Positions 1 through 9,744 of a DNA stretch of 64,000 nt are shown piece after piece. This stretch comes from Mastigamoeba balamuthi. Its lineage: Eukaryota; Evosea; Mastigamoebida; Mastigamoebidae. The stretch is taken from contig CACRSC010000035.1 of assembly GCA_902651635.1 (NCBI GenBank), forward strand, positions 295,137-359,136, in the 5' to 3' direction. The position numbers were made by a program, and so were the translations under genes. The notes below the pieces were generated by a model. That model was not told where the DNA came from and did not search any database. It worked only from the letters and a program-made list of their open reading frames with translations. Each line of letters begins with the position of its first letter. The first letter of the stretch is position 1.

Positions 1-895
1 GTCTGCTTGCATAATTCTTTTCACTAAAGTTCAGAGTATACAGCAGAATTAGAACAAAAACGTATTATAGCATTCCTCAGAATACCTAATTTGACCAGGC
101 TTCTCACTTTCTTTATATCTCTATCTATATTTCCTATTTACTAATACAGAATCCCCATAAGTATTCTTTTAAATTTATATCTTAATACTTTAATCCAATC
201 TGTTTTTGTCAGTCAATAGTATCAATTGATATTTCATACATACAGGTATAACAAATACAAATTGCGTCTTTCTTATTATCAGCACTGTACAGATCAGCTC
301 AGTGGATTACTGATCATAGAGAACAGCATTACTGTCAGCTGAGGCAATTGTGTGTGGCTCTGAAAAAGAGAATGATAACAGTCTTAGTGTGCTTCTGTCA
401 TATATGTGCAGTACTGCCATGAGAAGTGAATGAATGATGTAAGCAAGTAAAAACTATGATAAAATCTATGTTATTCACAACTATTCCATTTACTTCACAT
501 TACTATTTTACAGCAGATATTGAGAACTTTAGACAGTAGTGACTATGACAGACAACAAAGGCCCCTTAGATCTCCAATCCAGGCAGAAGAGGCTCTGAAG
601 GGTGAAGAGAATACCAGGACAGCAGAGGTGATAGAGTTAGAAGATATGTTCAAGGCCACCAAGGCCTCCAAGGCACTGAAGGTGTCTGTGTCTGCTGTCT
701 GGTGTGTGCTCCCCTCGTGGCTGAATCACTCACAGATCTCATACGGACGACCCCTGTGGCTCTCAGAGGCACCTACCCACTGTCCCCAACGTGTGCCCTC
801 TGATTCATAGCTGAGATAACAGCATCCAACAGGTTGTGCTACAACCAACCAAAGTTGCAGAGGTTCAATTGACACTTATGGGTCGTGCTTTGTGG
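1..895. other. AT-rich intergenic region
   Basis: The first 500 bases are AT-rich with no convincing coding region. A 96-codon open frame at 520-810 on the plus strand has no family resemblance, no splice partners and no coding-like composition. I see no RNA gene or element here. The right end is the 3' flank of the minus-strand protease gene. Confidence 0.5.
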
Positions 896-2742
896 TCACA
901 TCTTCGAGCTTGTGGAGTCGTCCTTGATGGTCGTGAATGGGGTGCAGCGCAGGCGGACGGCATTGAGGGCCGTGTCGTCGCCATCACTCTTCCGGGGCTC
1001 GACCCTCGTGCGTATCCCGGTCACAGCGGTGCCCGCAGGGCAGCTGTACCACTTGGACCACTCGCCCCAGCCCGTCTTGGTGTGGCTCACGTCCACCAAC
1101 ATCTCGAGGCCCGCCCTGTTGCGGCAGCGCACCTTGATTGCATTGAGAGCCGTGTCGTCGCACTTGGCCCCGCAGAACTTCTCCTCCTGCACCTGGAACG
1201 CGCTCACGTAGTACCACTGGGGGCAGAGCACGGGCTCGTCCCACGTGCCCCAGGGGCCCTCCAGCGACCTGGGGCCGTCCCGCGTGTTGTCCCGCTTGCA
1301 GACGAGGCGGACGCTGTTGAGGGCCGTGTCGTCGCCCTTGCCCTGGTTGCCCTCGCTCTTGGTCACGAAGCCCTTGGCGAACCTGCCCTCCGGGCACGAG
1401 TAGAGGTCGCCCCAGTCGCCCCACTGCCCGTCGTTGCCCACCTCCTTGTCGTGGGCGCAGCCTCCCCCGGTCGTGGGCGTGCACGGGTGCGAATAGGTCC
1501 AGAACCCGCCGTACTTGGCGATGTTGCATGCGTTGATGCCCTTCCTGATGCGGAAGAACCCGCCCTCGCCCCACTCGGGGCCCCAGCTGTTCTTGACAGT
1601 CCACGAGTAGCGGTCGTAGCCCGTGATGAGCACGGCGTGGTTCACGGGCTTGGCCATGCACGCCTTCGTGGGCCACATCACGCCGCCCGTGTAGAACCGC
1701 AGCATGTCGGCGTTGAGCATCGCCCCGAGGGCCCCGTTGCTCGCGAGGGTCGCCGGCATCACCAGCGACTCGTCCGGCGTCGTGGTCCCCCAGCGCGCGA
1801 TCGACGCCACGGCCTTGTAGCCCTCGTAGCTGCACGACTGGCGGTCCACCGCGGCGTACGGGTAGTCGCGCTCGGCCACGAGGCCGCCCATCGCGCGCGA
1901 CAGCTGCGCGACGTGGTCGAGGGCCTTGGTGAGCGCCCAGCCGTCCTTGCAGGTGCCCTCGGTGCAGTCGAGCAGCTGCTGCGGGGCCAGCATCACTTCG
2001 ATCCCTTTGCTCTTCCGCCACATTGTCTCCACGAGCCCGCACGTCGCAAACGCCCAGCTCGACCCTGGCCCAGAGGCGCGTCAGACCCGTGGGACCCAAA
2101 GGGTGTGGGAGAGGCACGCGCACCGCAGCGGCGCTGGTGTCTGACGGTTCCCGAGATGTGGAGAGAGCGGAACACCTTCGGAGGGCTGCCGAGGGCGCTC
2201 GAGGGGCCGACCACCGCCACGCCGGTGAGGTCCGGGGGCGAGGCTCCCATGTACTTGCCCCTGAACTCCTCTTCGGTGAGGTCAGCGAACTGCGGGCGCC
2301 CAGAGCGTGTGAGAACGTGCAGGCCCAGCAGAGAGGGGGCTGGGGAGATGTGCCTCGTTGATGCCGAAGGTGGCCTCGAGCTGCTCGGCCTGCAGTGCTC
2401 TGATCTTACGGAGGTTGTCCTGGAAGATGGTCCTGCGTATTGCCTCTGTGCGTTGGCCGGCCCTCTGTCAGTCGAGACTGCGTTCTGCTGCGACCCCGCT
2501 GCTGCCCGCGTGCCTTCGGTGGGCGAGGAGTAGAAGCGGCCGTAACGCTGGCTGAACAGCTCCTGTGGTGGCGGCGGGGCTGAGAGTGAGCAGGGCATGC
2601 AGGTGGAAGGAGGGGAAGCGCTGCAGGGCACAAAGGCGTGGCTGTCGTTAAGGGCGATGCCCGAGGGGGCAGCGCGGCAGAGACCGACGACTGCCGCCAG
2701 GGCCACCACCGCCCTGAGCACTGCTGCTCCGTGTTGATGCAT
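896..2742 (-). CDS. secreted papain-like protease with VMO-I domain, Ser at the catalytic Cys position (copy A)
   Basis: Spliced gene. The first exon encodes a signal peptide (MHQHGAAVLRAVVALAAV, ending near LCRA). An I29-type propeptide follows, with ELFSQRYGRFY, a FGINEA segment and FADLTEEEF. An intron of about 80 bases interrupts the active site; joining the exons reads C-G-S-S-W-A-F where papains read C-G-S-C-W-A-F, so the nucleophile codon is AGC (Ser). The His (NHAVLITGYD) and Asn (KNSWG) are present. The C-terminal ~190 residues carry three GDDTALN/CDDTALN repeats and match the vitelline membrane outer layer protein I fold, a three-sheet beta-prism. Unlike copies B, C and D it has no intron between GWGEGG and FFRIRKG. 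The start is chosen by the signal peptide and by alignment with the paralogues. It is either a pseudo-protease or a serine-nucleophile variant like some Plasmodium SERA proteins. Confidence 0.85.
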
Positions 2743-2801
2743 CTCTCCCGCTTCCTCTCCTCGGTTTCGATTGTCCGATTACTGCGCACTGGAACGAGCG
2801 G

Positions 2802-2882
2802 GTCTATCGCCCCGCTCCAAATGACGTCAGAGCTCCGGCGCCCGTCAGCTGGTGGAAACGGAAAGAGAAAGTCAGAAAGTGG
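2802..2882 (-). promoter_or_regulatory. conserved protease promoter module (copy A)
   Basis: Read on the minus strand, this holds CCACTTTCTGACTTT (2868-2882), the perfect palindrome TGACGTCA (2822-2829) and GGGCGATAGAC (2802-2812), about 60 bases before the start codon. The same three blocks in the same order precede copies B and C. TGACGTCA is the CRE/bZIP palindrome; assignment to a bZIP factor is inference. GGGCGATAGAC may be the core promoter. Confidence 0.6.
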
Positions 2883-3864
2883 AGCGACCGGCGGGGCACC
2901 AAAGGGCACCCGACGCGCTCCGCACCCCCAGGAACGAGGGCCAGTGCGCGGGGGAGGGTGTGTGTGAGCGTGTGCGCAGGCAGCTCCCTTGGTGCTCGAC
3001 TTTTTTCACTGAGAGCGAAGAGCACAGCCCTCACAGTCCCAAACAGGGCAGGACCAACAGCCTCTCCTCAACGGGTCAACGGGGCACACCCTCAAGAGCA
3101 GCGGCAGGGCACGTGCGTTGCTTCTGAATCAGCGCCCCTGTCCTCCTGCTCTTCGCTATGACGCACGCGGTTGCCGTAGCAGCAGGCCCGCGCTAGTTTT
3201 TCATTTGCTCGCCGGCTGTGGGTGTCTTTCCTTGTCTGCACGTCTTCGCAGGGTCCGCACGTCTCCAAGGTTGTGAGGGCAGCTCCACACTGTCTCACCC
3301 CTGCGTCTCTTGCTGTGGGGGTTTCCAGTCGCGGTTGTGCTCTGGCATGGCGCCAAGTGAAACAATGAGATCATCGGTCACCATCAGAGGCCCTGCCCTG
3401 CCTTGCTGTGCCGCCACCAGCGCGAGCAGGCGCGGGGTCAGTCACTGCGGGGGCTCATCCGCGTAGCAGAGTCCGCGAGGAAGACGCCTTGCCGTAGCTC
3501 CGGTGTGGTCCGACAGAGGTGGAGACCCCATGACGCGGGCGTGGAAGACGTGGGCAGACCCTGAGAGCAACGAGCACCGAGAGTATCGAGGCGGGGTCTC
3601 GAGCAGAGCTCATTCCGGTGGCCGCGCAGCGACAGTCGTTCAAGGGCACTCGGTCCCGTCCCCGACCTCTCACAGAGCAGAGCCCCACTCCCATTCTCTC
3701 ACTCAGCAGCACTGGGGATCTCACTTGGGCTCTCTGCACGACTGCCCTTCTGAGTGGCTCGCCTCCCGCCCTCGCTGCCTCGCGTGGCGTTGCCGCAAGA
3801 CTGTGGCATCGCGTGTCGTGCCCCCAGAGGAACGACCGTGCCGATCGGTGTCGGTCCAGCCCCT

Positions 3865-3955
3865 CCACTTTCTGACTTTTGCCTTTTTCCGTTTCTTTTT
3901 GGTGCTGACGACAGCACAGAAAGCGCTGTGACGTCATGCGAGATGGGCGATAGAC
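3865..3955 (+). promoter_or_regulatory. conserved protease promoter module (copy B)
   Basis: CCACTTTCTGACTTT (3865-3879), TGACGTCA (3929-3936) and GGGCGATAGAC (3945-3955) lie in this order about 60-150 bases upstream of the copy B start at 4018. Order and approximate spacing match copies A and C, while the sequence between the blocks has diverged. That pattern is what selection on regulatory sites leaves. Confidence 0.6.
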
Positions 3956-4017
3956 CCCCGCGCTTCGGCTGTGGGACAGCCAGAAAAACAACAGGCACTG
4001 CAGGAGGAACGACAGAG

Positions 4018-5908
4018 ATGCAGCAGCACAGAGCACTACTCGCAGCAGCCGTCGTGGTGGCGGCCCTCGCGGTAGCCGTCTGCGGCAAAGGCCACCCGAG
4101 CATCGCCCTCCGCGACCCCAACGCCTTTGTGGGCCACCCTTCAGCCACCAGCACGTGCACTGCCGCTCACGCACACCGTTCTGCCTCTCTGGCGGCCGCA
4201 GGAGCTGTTCAAGCAGCAGTACCATCGCTCCTACGCCTCCAAGGCCGAAGGCACGGTAGCCACTGCATCGCCCAGCAACGCAACTCAACGACGAGGAGCG
4301 CAGAGGACAGGCGCAGGGCCATCTTCCAAGCCAAGGTCCGCAAGATCGAGGCCATCCAGGCGGAGCAGCCCACCGCCACGTTCGGCATCAATGAGGCGAG
4401 CACCGCAGCGCACAGAGCCCTCCCATTGCGCGTCGTGGCCACTCACGCGGCCGCACTCCCGCAGTTCGCCGACCTCACCGACGAGGAGTTCGGGAGCACG
4501 CACCTGGCAGCACTGAAGCTCGAGGGCTCACTGCCTGCCGCCGGGGACATCCGCAGCCATCCGGCGCTGCTGGGCCGCGGGCGAGACAGGCGCAGCCTGC
4601 CGGCTTCGTACACATCTCCCTACGTCTCCCGCACCGCCAGGCACCAGATGAACTGCGGTGCGCATACGGACACGTTGGGGCAGAGATGGGAAGGGAGAGG
4701 CTCTGCTGACGGCAGTCGCAGCGGCCTCGTGGGCGTTTGCGACGTGTGGGCTGGTGGAGGCGGCGTGGAAGAAGGCCAACGGCGTCGACCTGACGCTGGC
4801 CCCGCAGCAGCTGCTCGACTGCACCGAGGGCACCTGCTCGAGCGGCTCGCCGGCTGCCGTCATCGGGTACGTCAGACAGCTGTCCGGCGCGCTGGGCGGC
4901 CTCGCGGAGGAGCGGTTCTACGGGTACATCGGGGCGGACCGCCCGGCGTGCAGCTACGAGGGCTACAGGGCGGCGGCCTCGGTGCAGCGGTGGGGGACGA
5001 CCCTCGCAGACGAGTCGGCCGCGATGCCGCAGACCCTGGTGGCCTCAGGCGCCCTGGTGGCGCTAATCAACGCGGATACGCTCGGAGGGTACACGGGGGG
5101 CGTAGTGGAGCCCACGCAGGCGTGCATGCGGCAGCCCAACCACGCGGTGCTCATCGTGGGCTACGACAACGTCTCGTGGATCGCCAAGAACAGCTGGGGC
5201 TCCGGCTGGGGCGAGAACGGGCACGCGCCTTGTCCACCCCTCTTCTCGTACTGACGATTCACTGGCGACGATGCTCGCAGGTTCTTCCGCATCAGGAAGG
5301 GCGTCAACGCGTGCAATATCGCCCAGGCAGGGGGGATCTGGGCAGAGGCACCCACGTGCACGGTAGCGTCCGGGGGGGCCTGCGCGTACGGCAAGGAGGT
5401 GGGCAACGACGGGCAGTGGGGCGACTGGGGCTACCTCAGCTCGTGCGCCGCGGGCAGGCTCGCCAGGGGCTTCGTGACCAAGAGCGAGGGCAACCAGGGC
5501 AAGGGCGACGACACGGCCCTCAACAGCGTCCGCCTTGTCTGCGAGGGCAGCAGCACGCAGGACGGCCCCACGTCGCTGCAGGGCCCCTGGGGTTCGTGGG
5601 ACGAGCCCGTGCTCTGCCCGGCAGGGTCATACGTAAGCGCGTTCCAGGTGCAGGAGGAGAAGTTCTGCGGGGCCAAGTGCGACGACACGGCTCTCAATGC
5701 AATCAAGGTGCGCTGCCGCAACAGGGCGGGCCTCGAGGTGTTGGTGGACGTGAGCCACACCAAGACGAGCTGGGGCGAGTGGTCCAAGTGGTACAGCTGC
5801 CCTGCAGGCACCGCTGTGACAGGAATACGCACGAGGGTCGAGCCCAGGCAGGGAGATGGCGACGACACGGCACTAAACGCCATCCGTCTCCGCTGCAGTG
5901 CCATCTAG
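4018..5908 (+). CDS. secreted papain-like protease with VMO-I domain, Ser at the catalytic position (copy B)
   Basis: The start is set by a clear signal peptide (MQQHRALLAAAVVVAALAVA) and by the paralogues. The propeptide shows ELFKQQYHRSYA, KIEAIQAEQPTATFGIN and FADLTDEEF. At the active site the exon ending ...QMNC-G joins, across an intron of about 75 bases, to ...SWAFATCG; the best splice gives C-A-A-S-W, so Ser replaces the catalytic Cys, and the codon (TCG) differs from copy A. The His (NHAVLIVGYD) and Asn (KNSWG) are kept. Between GWGENG and FFRIRKG lies an intron whose donor is GC (GG|GCACGC), shared with copies C and D. The VMO-I part has the three (G/C)DDTALN repeats and WGEWSKWYSCPAGTAVTGI. 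It is the only copy on the plus strand. The product is probably secreted or lysosomal. Confidence 0.85.
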
Positions 5909-6177
5909 GCTCTTCTCGTTTGGCGATGCCTCGAGCACTGCGGCCTCGTGGCCTCTGCGTGCATGCCAAATGGGACACACCAACGTACTCTTCAGCTCAA
6001 TGCAACATAGAACAAGAGGTGTAGAGCACAAATAGCGTGGAAGAGCCGTACTCTGTGGATTGACCGCTCGCCCCTTCTTTGCGTAACGTTTGGCGCAAAT
6101 AACCTTCTATCCACTGCAGCCCATTCCTGGAGGTACAGAGTTCGTCGGGTGAAAAAGTAGAAGTGCCGGCATTATGG

Positions 6178-6272
6178 AGGATGGATGTGTCCACTAAGGA
6201 TGAGTTATCCGGAGTGGATAAGGTTATCCGCTCTGGATGAAAACAGCCAAGCTGGATGGATGATTTAGCCAT
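6178..6272. repeat. cluster of GGATGA/TTATCC palindromic repeats, left
   Basis: Repeated GGATG/TGGAT words alternate with their complement TTATCC, for example GATGAGTTATCCGGAGTGGA then AAGGTTATCCGCTCTGGATG. The unit is about 14-20 bases and self-complementary. A related, longer cluster lies at 7045-7174. Confidence 0.5.
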
Positions 6273-7044
6273 CAGTGGTTGGGCTTGAAATGAAGAAAGG
6301 AACACATTCCTAATCAAAGCTTGGTGACGTGGTAGGCAACAGAGTTGTGTCCGGGTGCATGTCTGAAATCACATATTTGCCCATGGTTGATACAAATATC
6401 ATAACACATACACGCCTCTTTTTGCGTTGGCTCAGCTTCGGTACGACCCCTTTTTGGCTGGATCTTTTTTGCTGAATCAGAGTGGTATTGTATTTCAGAA
6501 GCAGCTTTCTTATGGATCTTACAGTGCAATTCCGAGAAGTTCATTGTTCAACCTTCTTCCTTGATGCGCATATTATCTTCTCTACTGAGGTATGTTCTCT
6601 TTCCAAGTATTATGGATCCTTAAATGGCAGATTCCTCTTTCTGTACTTGTTTGCCAAATCCCTCTCTTTCAACAGTATAGTTCCAGCATATCCACAGATT
6701 CGTGAATGCTCTATTACTTGCTTCCTCATTGTCTATCTAACACAATTCATCTTCCGGATCTCTTAGTGATCTACCTTTTCTGAGGCTGTGCAACTGCCTC
6801 TTCCCTTTCTTTCTGTAGTTTTTGTTCCTCCTCAACACAGCCCCTCTCCGCTGCCCTCGAAAGGGTTTGCAATGTTCCTGGTTTTCACCGATTATGTGTG
6901 AGCAGACTCTTCAATCAGCCAACTAGGAAATCACAGATAATGGCACAGCAAAAACAGTTTGAACAATAGTAATCAGATAACGAATCAATTGTCTGTTCTT
7001 TCCAGTCATAAAGAACAAGACCTTCTGATTTCTGTTCACGAATA

Positions 7045-7174
7045 CCAGTCTGGACAAATTCATCCAGGCTGGACAAATCATCCAGGCTGGATGAATTAAC
7101 CGGGCTGGTTGAATTCATCCGGCCTGGATAAGAATACCGGCTGGATGAAGATGTCCACCGGATGAAATCATCCT
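7045..7174. repeat. cluster of CTGGATGAATTCATCC repeats, right
   Basis: At least seven imperfect copies of a unit close to GCTGGATGAATTCATCCGG occur in tandem. Each is nearly palindromic. The cluster resembles 6178-6272 and may mark the other edge of a small non-coding element. Confidence 0.55.
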
Positions 7175-7384
7175 CCGCTTTTGGCATGGATGGTAGTGGG
7201 GACCACTAAGCACACCAGATCAATCCCGTGTCCCAGCCGGATCTAAGGGGACGATTGAAGCACGCTGAATGTGAAGGGGGCTCCTTCCCCCACGAACTTC
7301 TAATCCTCTTTCCTGTTCATTTCTTCATCATGTGCAGAGCACTTCGGCGTCCGCAGGTGCCATTCAGGTTGCCTGGCATTGCGG

Positions 7385-9334
7385 TCACATTGTCGAGTTT
7401 GTGGCGTCGCCCTTTGACGGGAAGGGGGTGCAGTGCAGGCGAACGGCATTGAGGGCCGTGTCGTCTCCCTTGTCCTGCGGGGGCTCGACCCGCGTGCGTA
7501 TCCCCGTCACCGCGGTCCCCACAGGGCAGTCGTACCACTGCGACCACACGCCCCAGCTCGTCTTGCTGTGGCTCTCATCCAACTGCACGTCGACGCCCGT
7601 CCTCATGCTGCGGCAGCGCACCCTGATCGCGTTGAGGGCCGTGTCGTCGCACTTCTCCCCGCAGAACTTCTCCTCCCGCACCTGAACAGCGCTGACGTAG
7701 TACCACTTGGGGCAGAGCACGGGCTCATCCCACGTGCCCCAGGGGCCCACAAGCGACGTGGGGCCCTTCTGGATGCTGCTGCTCTCGCAGACGAGGCGGA
7801 CGCCGTTGAGGGCCGTGTCGTCTTGGTTCTTCTTGCCCCCCTGGTTGGCCTCGCTCTTGGTCACGAAGCCCCTGGCGAACCTGCCCCCGGGGCACGAGTC
7901 GAGGTTGCCCCATGTGCCCCACTGCCCGTCGTTGCCCACCTCGAACGGGTACGCGCAGGCACCACCTTCAGAGGGTTTGCAGGTGGCAGCCTCGGCCCAG
8001 AGCCCTCCCGCCTTGGCGATGTTGCACGCGTTGACGCCCCTCCTGAGGCGGAAGAACCTGGACGTGGAGCTGTTTGTCAGGGCGGTGGTGAGTGCCATGG
8101 CACTGCGTGCCCATTGTCTCCCCAGAGGGGCCCCCAGCTGTTCTTGATGACCCACGACTCGCTGTCGTAGCCCACGATGAGGACCACGTGGTTGGGCTTG
8201 CCCTTGCAGGCCTTTGTGGGCTCCATCACGCCGCCATTGAAGGTCTCGAGCGTGTCCCCGTTCATGGCCGCTAACAGAGCACCGAAGGTCACGAGGGCCA
8301 TCGGCATCACCCTCGGCTCCTCGGCCAGCGTCGCTCCCCACCGCGTAATCGACGCAGCGGCCTTGTACGCCTGGTACCCGCACTGCGGGCGGACCTTCTC
8401 AGCGTACGGGTAGTCGCGCTCGGCCATGAGGCCCCCCATAGAGCCCGAACGCCGCTTGATGTACTCGAGGGCGTCGTACACCGAGCCCCCCTGGCAGCTG
8501 CCCACGGTGCAGTCGAGCAGCTGCTGCGGGGACAGCGCCACGGCCGTTCCGACGCCCTGCGCCTTGTTCCACGCCGCCTCGACCATCTCGGCCGTCCCAA
8601 ACGCCCAGCACGACCCTGGCGCAGCCTGTCAGCCCAAGGAGGGGGGACTCTGCGTGGGTGTGGGGCACACTGTGCGCACCGCAGTCCCTCTGGTGCCTCG
8701 CGATGCGGGAGACGTAGGGAGAGTAGTACGACGCTGGGATGCTGCGGCTGTCTCGCCCGGAGCCGAACAGCTCGCCCTGGCTGTGGTTGGCCCCGCCTCT
8801 CCCAGCGGCCACAGCAGACACCACGCTCTCGAGGCCCACGCTCGTCAGGTGCGTGCGCCTGAACTCCTCTTCAGTGAGGTCGGCAAACTGCGGGGGAAGC
8901 GCGGCCGCGTCAGAGGTCCGACGAGCGAGAAGCTGTGGTGCGGTGTGGTGCTCTGCTCGCCTCGTTGATGCCGAACGTAGCGGTGGGCTGCTCCGCCTGG
9001 ATGGCCTCGATCTTGCGGATCTTCTCGTGGAAGATGGCCCTGCGCCTGTCCTCTGCGAGCGCGGGGGTTGAGCTGCGTGGGGCTGTTGCAACGGCTGCCG
9101 TGCCTTCGGCCTTGGTTGCGTAGGTGCGATGGTACTGCTGCTTGAAAAGCTCCTGGAGGTCGGAGAGAGAGAGCACAGAGTGCATGAGCGATGGTGACAC
9201 AGGGTGGCGGCTGGCGTGTGCCGCACAAAGGCGTTCGGGTCGTGGAGAGCGATGCTCGGGCGGCCTGCGCCACAGACGGCGACTACGAGGGCCGCTACCG
9301 CCAATACCGCTCTCAGCGCTGCCTCCTGCCGCAT
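7385..9334 (-). CDS. secreted papain-like cysteine protease with VMO-I domain (copy C)
   Basis: The start at 9334 gives a signal peptide (MRQEAALRAVLAVAALVVAV) and lies just after a CGACAGAG stretch shared with copy B. Propeptide: ELFKQQYHRTYATKAEG, RRRAIFHEKIRKIEAIQAEQ, FADLTEEEF. Exons join at the active site as C-G-S-C-W-A-F-G-T, so the catalytic Cys is intact; the His (KPNHVVLIVGYD) and Asn (IKNSWG) are present. This copy should therefore be an active cysteine protease. An intron with a GC donor (AATGG|GCACGC) sits between GDNG and FFRLRRG. The C-terminal VMO-I domain has three DDTALN repeats (NQDDTALN, CDDTALN, GDDTALN). The gene is tail-to-tail with copy B, and its 5' end faces the truncated kinase gene. 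Confidence 0.87.
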
Positions 9335-9400
9335 CTCTGTCGTTCCTTCTTCCAAGGACCAGTGCCTTGATGTTTGACTGTCTCGCAGCCGACGCAGGAT

Positions 9401-9492
9401 GTCTATCGCCCTCCACGATTGACGTCACGGCGCTTTCTGCGCCGTTGTCAGTAGAACAAGAGGAAAAACAGAATGCGAAAGTCAGAAAGTGG
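9401..9492 (-). promoter_or_regulatory. conserved protease promoter module (copy C)
   Basis: On the minus strand: CCACTTTCTGACTTT (9478-9492), TGACGTCA (9420-9427) and GGGCGATAGAC (9401-9411), about 70-160 bases before the start at 9334. This matches copies A and B in order. Copy D keeps only two half sites, TGACGT near 23458 and ACGTCA near 23476. Confidence 0.6.
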
Positions 9493-9744
9493 AGGCGACC
9501 CCTCCGTCGCCAAACGGCACGGTCGTCCCTCGGGGCACGAGGTGCATTGCTGCACCTTGCAGCAGCGCCACGCGAGGCGGCGATGGCGAGCAAGAGCCTT
9601 TCAAAGGCGTCCACGCCCGAACAGAAGCGTGAGACAGAGAGGCTGAGTGACACCTCAACCCCCGAGTTGCACTGTTCTTCCGCGCCTGCGTCATGGGGCA
9701 TTCGTCTCTCATGCCCCTCGCGGCCCTTCGAAGGGAGATCTGCA

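Larger units (their letters stand above)
2743..4017. other. divergent promoter region between protease copies A and B
   Basis: This 1.27-kb spacer separates two protease genes that point away from each other. Both ends carry the shared promoter module described separately. I see no supported gene in the GC-rich middle; open frames there are short and mutually overlapping. Confidence 0.5.
5909..7384. other. AT-rich intergenic spacer with short palindromic repeats
   Basis: This 1.5-kb stretch separates the 3' ends of protease copies B and C. Open frames here are short and unlike any family. Two clusters of GGATGAATTCATCC-like repeats, listed separately, bracket about 775 bases of AT-rich sequence. 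Confidence 0.5.

Noticed and set aside
836-2533. 565-codon plus-strand open frame
   Set aside because: It lies exactly antisense to protease copy A, has Ala/Arg/His-rich shadow composition and no domain.
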